Made by a program: the position numbers and the translations under genes
Shown here: positions 62,325 to 64,000 of the stretch, piece after piece
Layout of the letters: each line of letters begins with the position of its first letter
How positions within the stretch are numbered: the first letter of the stretch is position 1
NCBI GenBank assembly: GCA_964247055.1
Contig: OZ176056.1
Coordinates: forward strand, 3,906,001 to 3,970,000
Length of the DNA: 64,000 nt
Direction of reading: 5' to 3'
From: Paragordius varius
Taxonomy: Eukaryota > Nematomorpha
Notes under the pieces: generated by a model
What the model saw: the letters and a program-made list of their open reading frames with translations, nothing else
Databases searched by the model: none
Told to the model about the DNA's origin: nothing

Positions 62325-63100
62325 GAGGCTGGAAGACTACACAACTGCGAAGAAGCTAAACAAGAGTGATGCCTAACTCAAATCTAACTTAGCAGAAACA
62401 TTAGTTGTAAACAAACAATCAGTAGATGTTAAACTAATTAAATCGTTAAAGGGTCCCAAATTTGAATGAACGTAAAAGCGAAATTTACAAAGTGACTGTG
62501 AAATCCCGATTAAACGTCGTGAAAGGAAATCATTTTTGCACCGAATGATGGGGGATGAGAAATATATTTTGTAAATCCAAAGAGAAAATATTTGGCTTTC
62601 ACCTTGTCAAGCCGGTCTATCAACACCAAGGCCAAAACACTTCGGCAAAAAAATTAAGCTCTGTATATGGTGGTATTGGAACAGTATTGTGTATAAAAAA
62701 CTTTTGTAGACCGGTACAGTTACAACGCTATCGCCAACAAATGATTAATTTAAATACCAAAAAACGATGGGGATGGGTCTTAAATGGCAAAGTGATTTGT
62801 TTCATAACAATGATATGTTTCACAAAAACACTAATGAAAGACTTATTTTTGGAAAGTTGTTTCGCATATACTCTACTTTTCTAACTCGGCACCATCTAAC
62901 TTTAATCTTATCACATCAATGGGGAACACGCTTGGGGACCATTCTCTTCAATAATTTAGAAGACGTAGATAAATGCCTTCACATGCCATTACAAACGATT
63001 TGCCGCAAATGACAATCAGCTTTTCCAGCATAGCATTTATGTATTATCTGAGAGATGGGCGACATGTGGGGAAATGTAACAAACAATATTTTGAATAAAA
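62325..63100 (+). pseudogene. mariner-type transposase pseudogene
   Basis: Read in shifting frames, the segment follows a mariner transposase from the linker into the catalytic core. It gives LNKSDA and LAETLVVNKQS, RRERKSFLHRMMGDEKYIL (around the first catalytic Asp), KIKLCIWWYWNSIVY, HHLTLILSHQWGTRLGTILF (region of the third acidic residue) and FNNLEDVDKCL. It ends with ISERWATCGEM near 63090. Many stops and frameshifts are present and the second-Asp motif is not intact. No clear terminal repeats were found. Dead copy, unrelated to the DD34E element at 28-30 kb. Confidence 0.8.
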
Positions 63101-64000
63101 TAAATAATTGATCTTCCTTCCATATTACCTATCTTACCAAAAAAACTAGTAAAGTTATGACTACACCTGGTATTTTACAATAATATCTTTATTGGGCTAT
63201 TTTAAGGATTATTTTATTTTAGGGAAACAAGTAACCTCTAATATTCTTATTTCAAGACAAATATTTTTAAAACGATTAAAGGGAAAATATCTATATTAAT
63301 TAGAAAAATGTTAATTCTATCCCGATTTTAAAAATCTCACCTAATAAGTTATAGTTGTTTATTGCAGTCATATCGAGCCATAAAGAAATAAAATATTTTT
63401 TTTTAATTTATATCTGTTAAATAATATTTATATTAATTGAGAATAATTTTGAAATATATTTTAATTTAAAGAAAATTTTTATAAAAAGGTCTGAATGCTG
63501 ATAAAATGTTTTCCCAAAAACTGGGATTTATGAACGGAAATAGTCACCGTATGCCAAAAATTTATAATTTTTGTATGCTAAAAACTTTAAAATATAACTG
63601 TTTTTGCATTGTCGAAACACTAAAACCTACGGCATAAAATTTTACCCATAATAATTTTTTTTATATTAGATATTTCTTAATTATTCTTTATCTAGCATTT
63701 TAAAATTAAAACAAAATTTATCCGTGGTTAGATCAGGATTTGATATTAGCTAAGAAGGATAAATTTTCACTTTTTAAATTCCATTATATTGAATGTTTAA
63801 ATATCAAACTTATCTGTGTAACAAAATTTTGAAAGTTTTATTTATAAGTATGATTTATGATTATGCATTTAACTCCATAGTCATTGAATTAGAGGAGTTT
63901 TTTCGGATGACAAAGTTTTAATATAACTCAATAAAAATATAAATACATAATTTATGAAGTTATAAAAAAATCTGAAAAAATGTCTTTTTTGATTATATTT
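63101..64000. other. A/T-rich end of the window
   Basis: No exon or known repeat seen. A local palindrome lies around ATGCCAAAAATTTATAATTT at 63552. Confidence 0.5.

Noticed and set aside
1-64000. Search by eye for tRNA, rRNA, snRNA genes and CRISPR-like arrays
   Set aside because: No cloverleaf with A and B boxes, no conserved rRNA or snRNA block and no spacer-repeat array was found. The direct repeats present are explained by transposon termini and satellites.

Overview
This is a piece of an animal nuclear genome, very A+T-rich by eye (roughly three quarters). It has GT-AG introns, class II transposons (Tc1-like, mariner, hAT), a Penelope-like retroelement and many MITE-type repeats. Carnitine palmitoyltransferase 1, cytochrome c oxidase subunit 7C, a class A-type GPCR and a large invertebrate-type secreted protein point to a metazoan invertebrate. 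A flatworm or another spiralian is my guess, but the sequence does not settle it. The genetic code is standard in every gene reconstructed. Introns range from 24 and 30 nt to 10.8 kb.

Layout. 1-3322: non-coding, with relics of a hAT-like element, a fold-back repeat and a 574-bp MITE. 3323-20313 (+): a complete 23-exon CPT1 gene whose introns are full of repeats. 22553-24849 (-): a probable two-exon gene for a 75-aa protein I do not recognise. 25589-26809 (+): a three-exon gene for a small secreted protein. 27982-30496: an apparently intact Tc1/IS630-type transposon (DD34E transposase, minus strand) whose terminal inverted repeats are built of 21-bp tandem units. 30512-32275: a non-autonomous relative of it. 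32929-34293 (+): an intronless GPCR. 34830-35960: a large fold-back palindrome. 36458-36697 (+): a COX7C gene with a 30-nt intron. 37254-40164: a dead hAT transposon with an 8-bp target duplication. 41945-60595 (-): a 15-exon gene for a large secreted or membrane-anchored cysteine-rich protein; its 10.8-kb first intron holds MITEs and a degenerate tandem array. 62325-63100 (+): a mariner pseudogene.

How it fits together. CPT1 (mitochondrial fatty-acid import) and COX7C (respiratory chain) are housekeeping genes and do not form a cluster. The most unusual structure is in the repeats. Three otherwise different transposon/MITE families share the ends TATACCATTT...AAATGGTATA. All three carry 21-bp tandem repeats just inside those ends, and copy number differs between the two arms of one element. 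The simplest reading is that they are substrates of one transposase family that binds an array of sites two helical turns apart.
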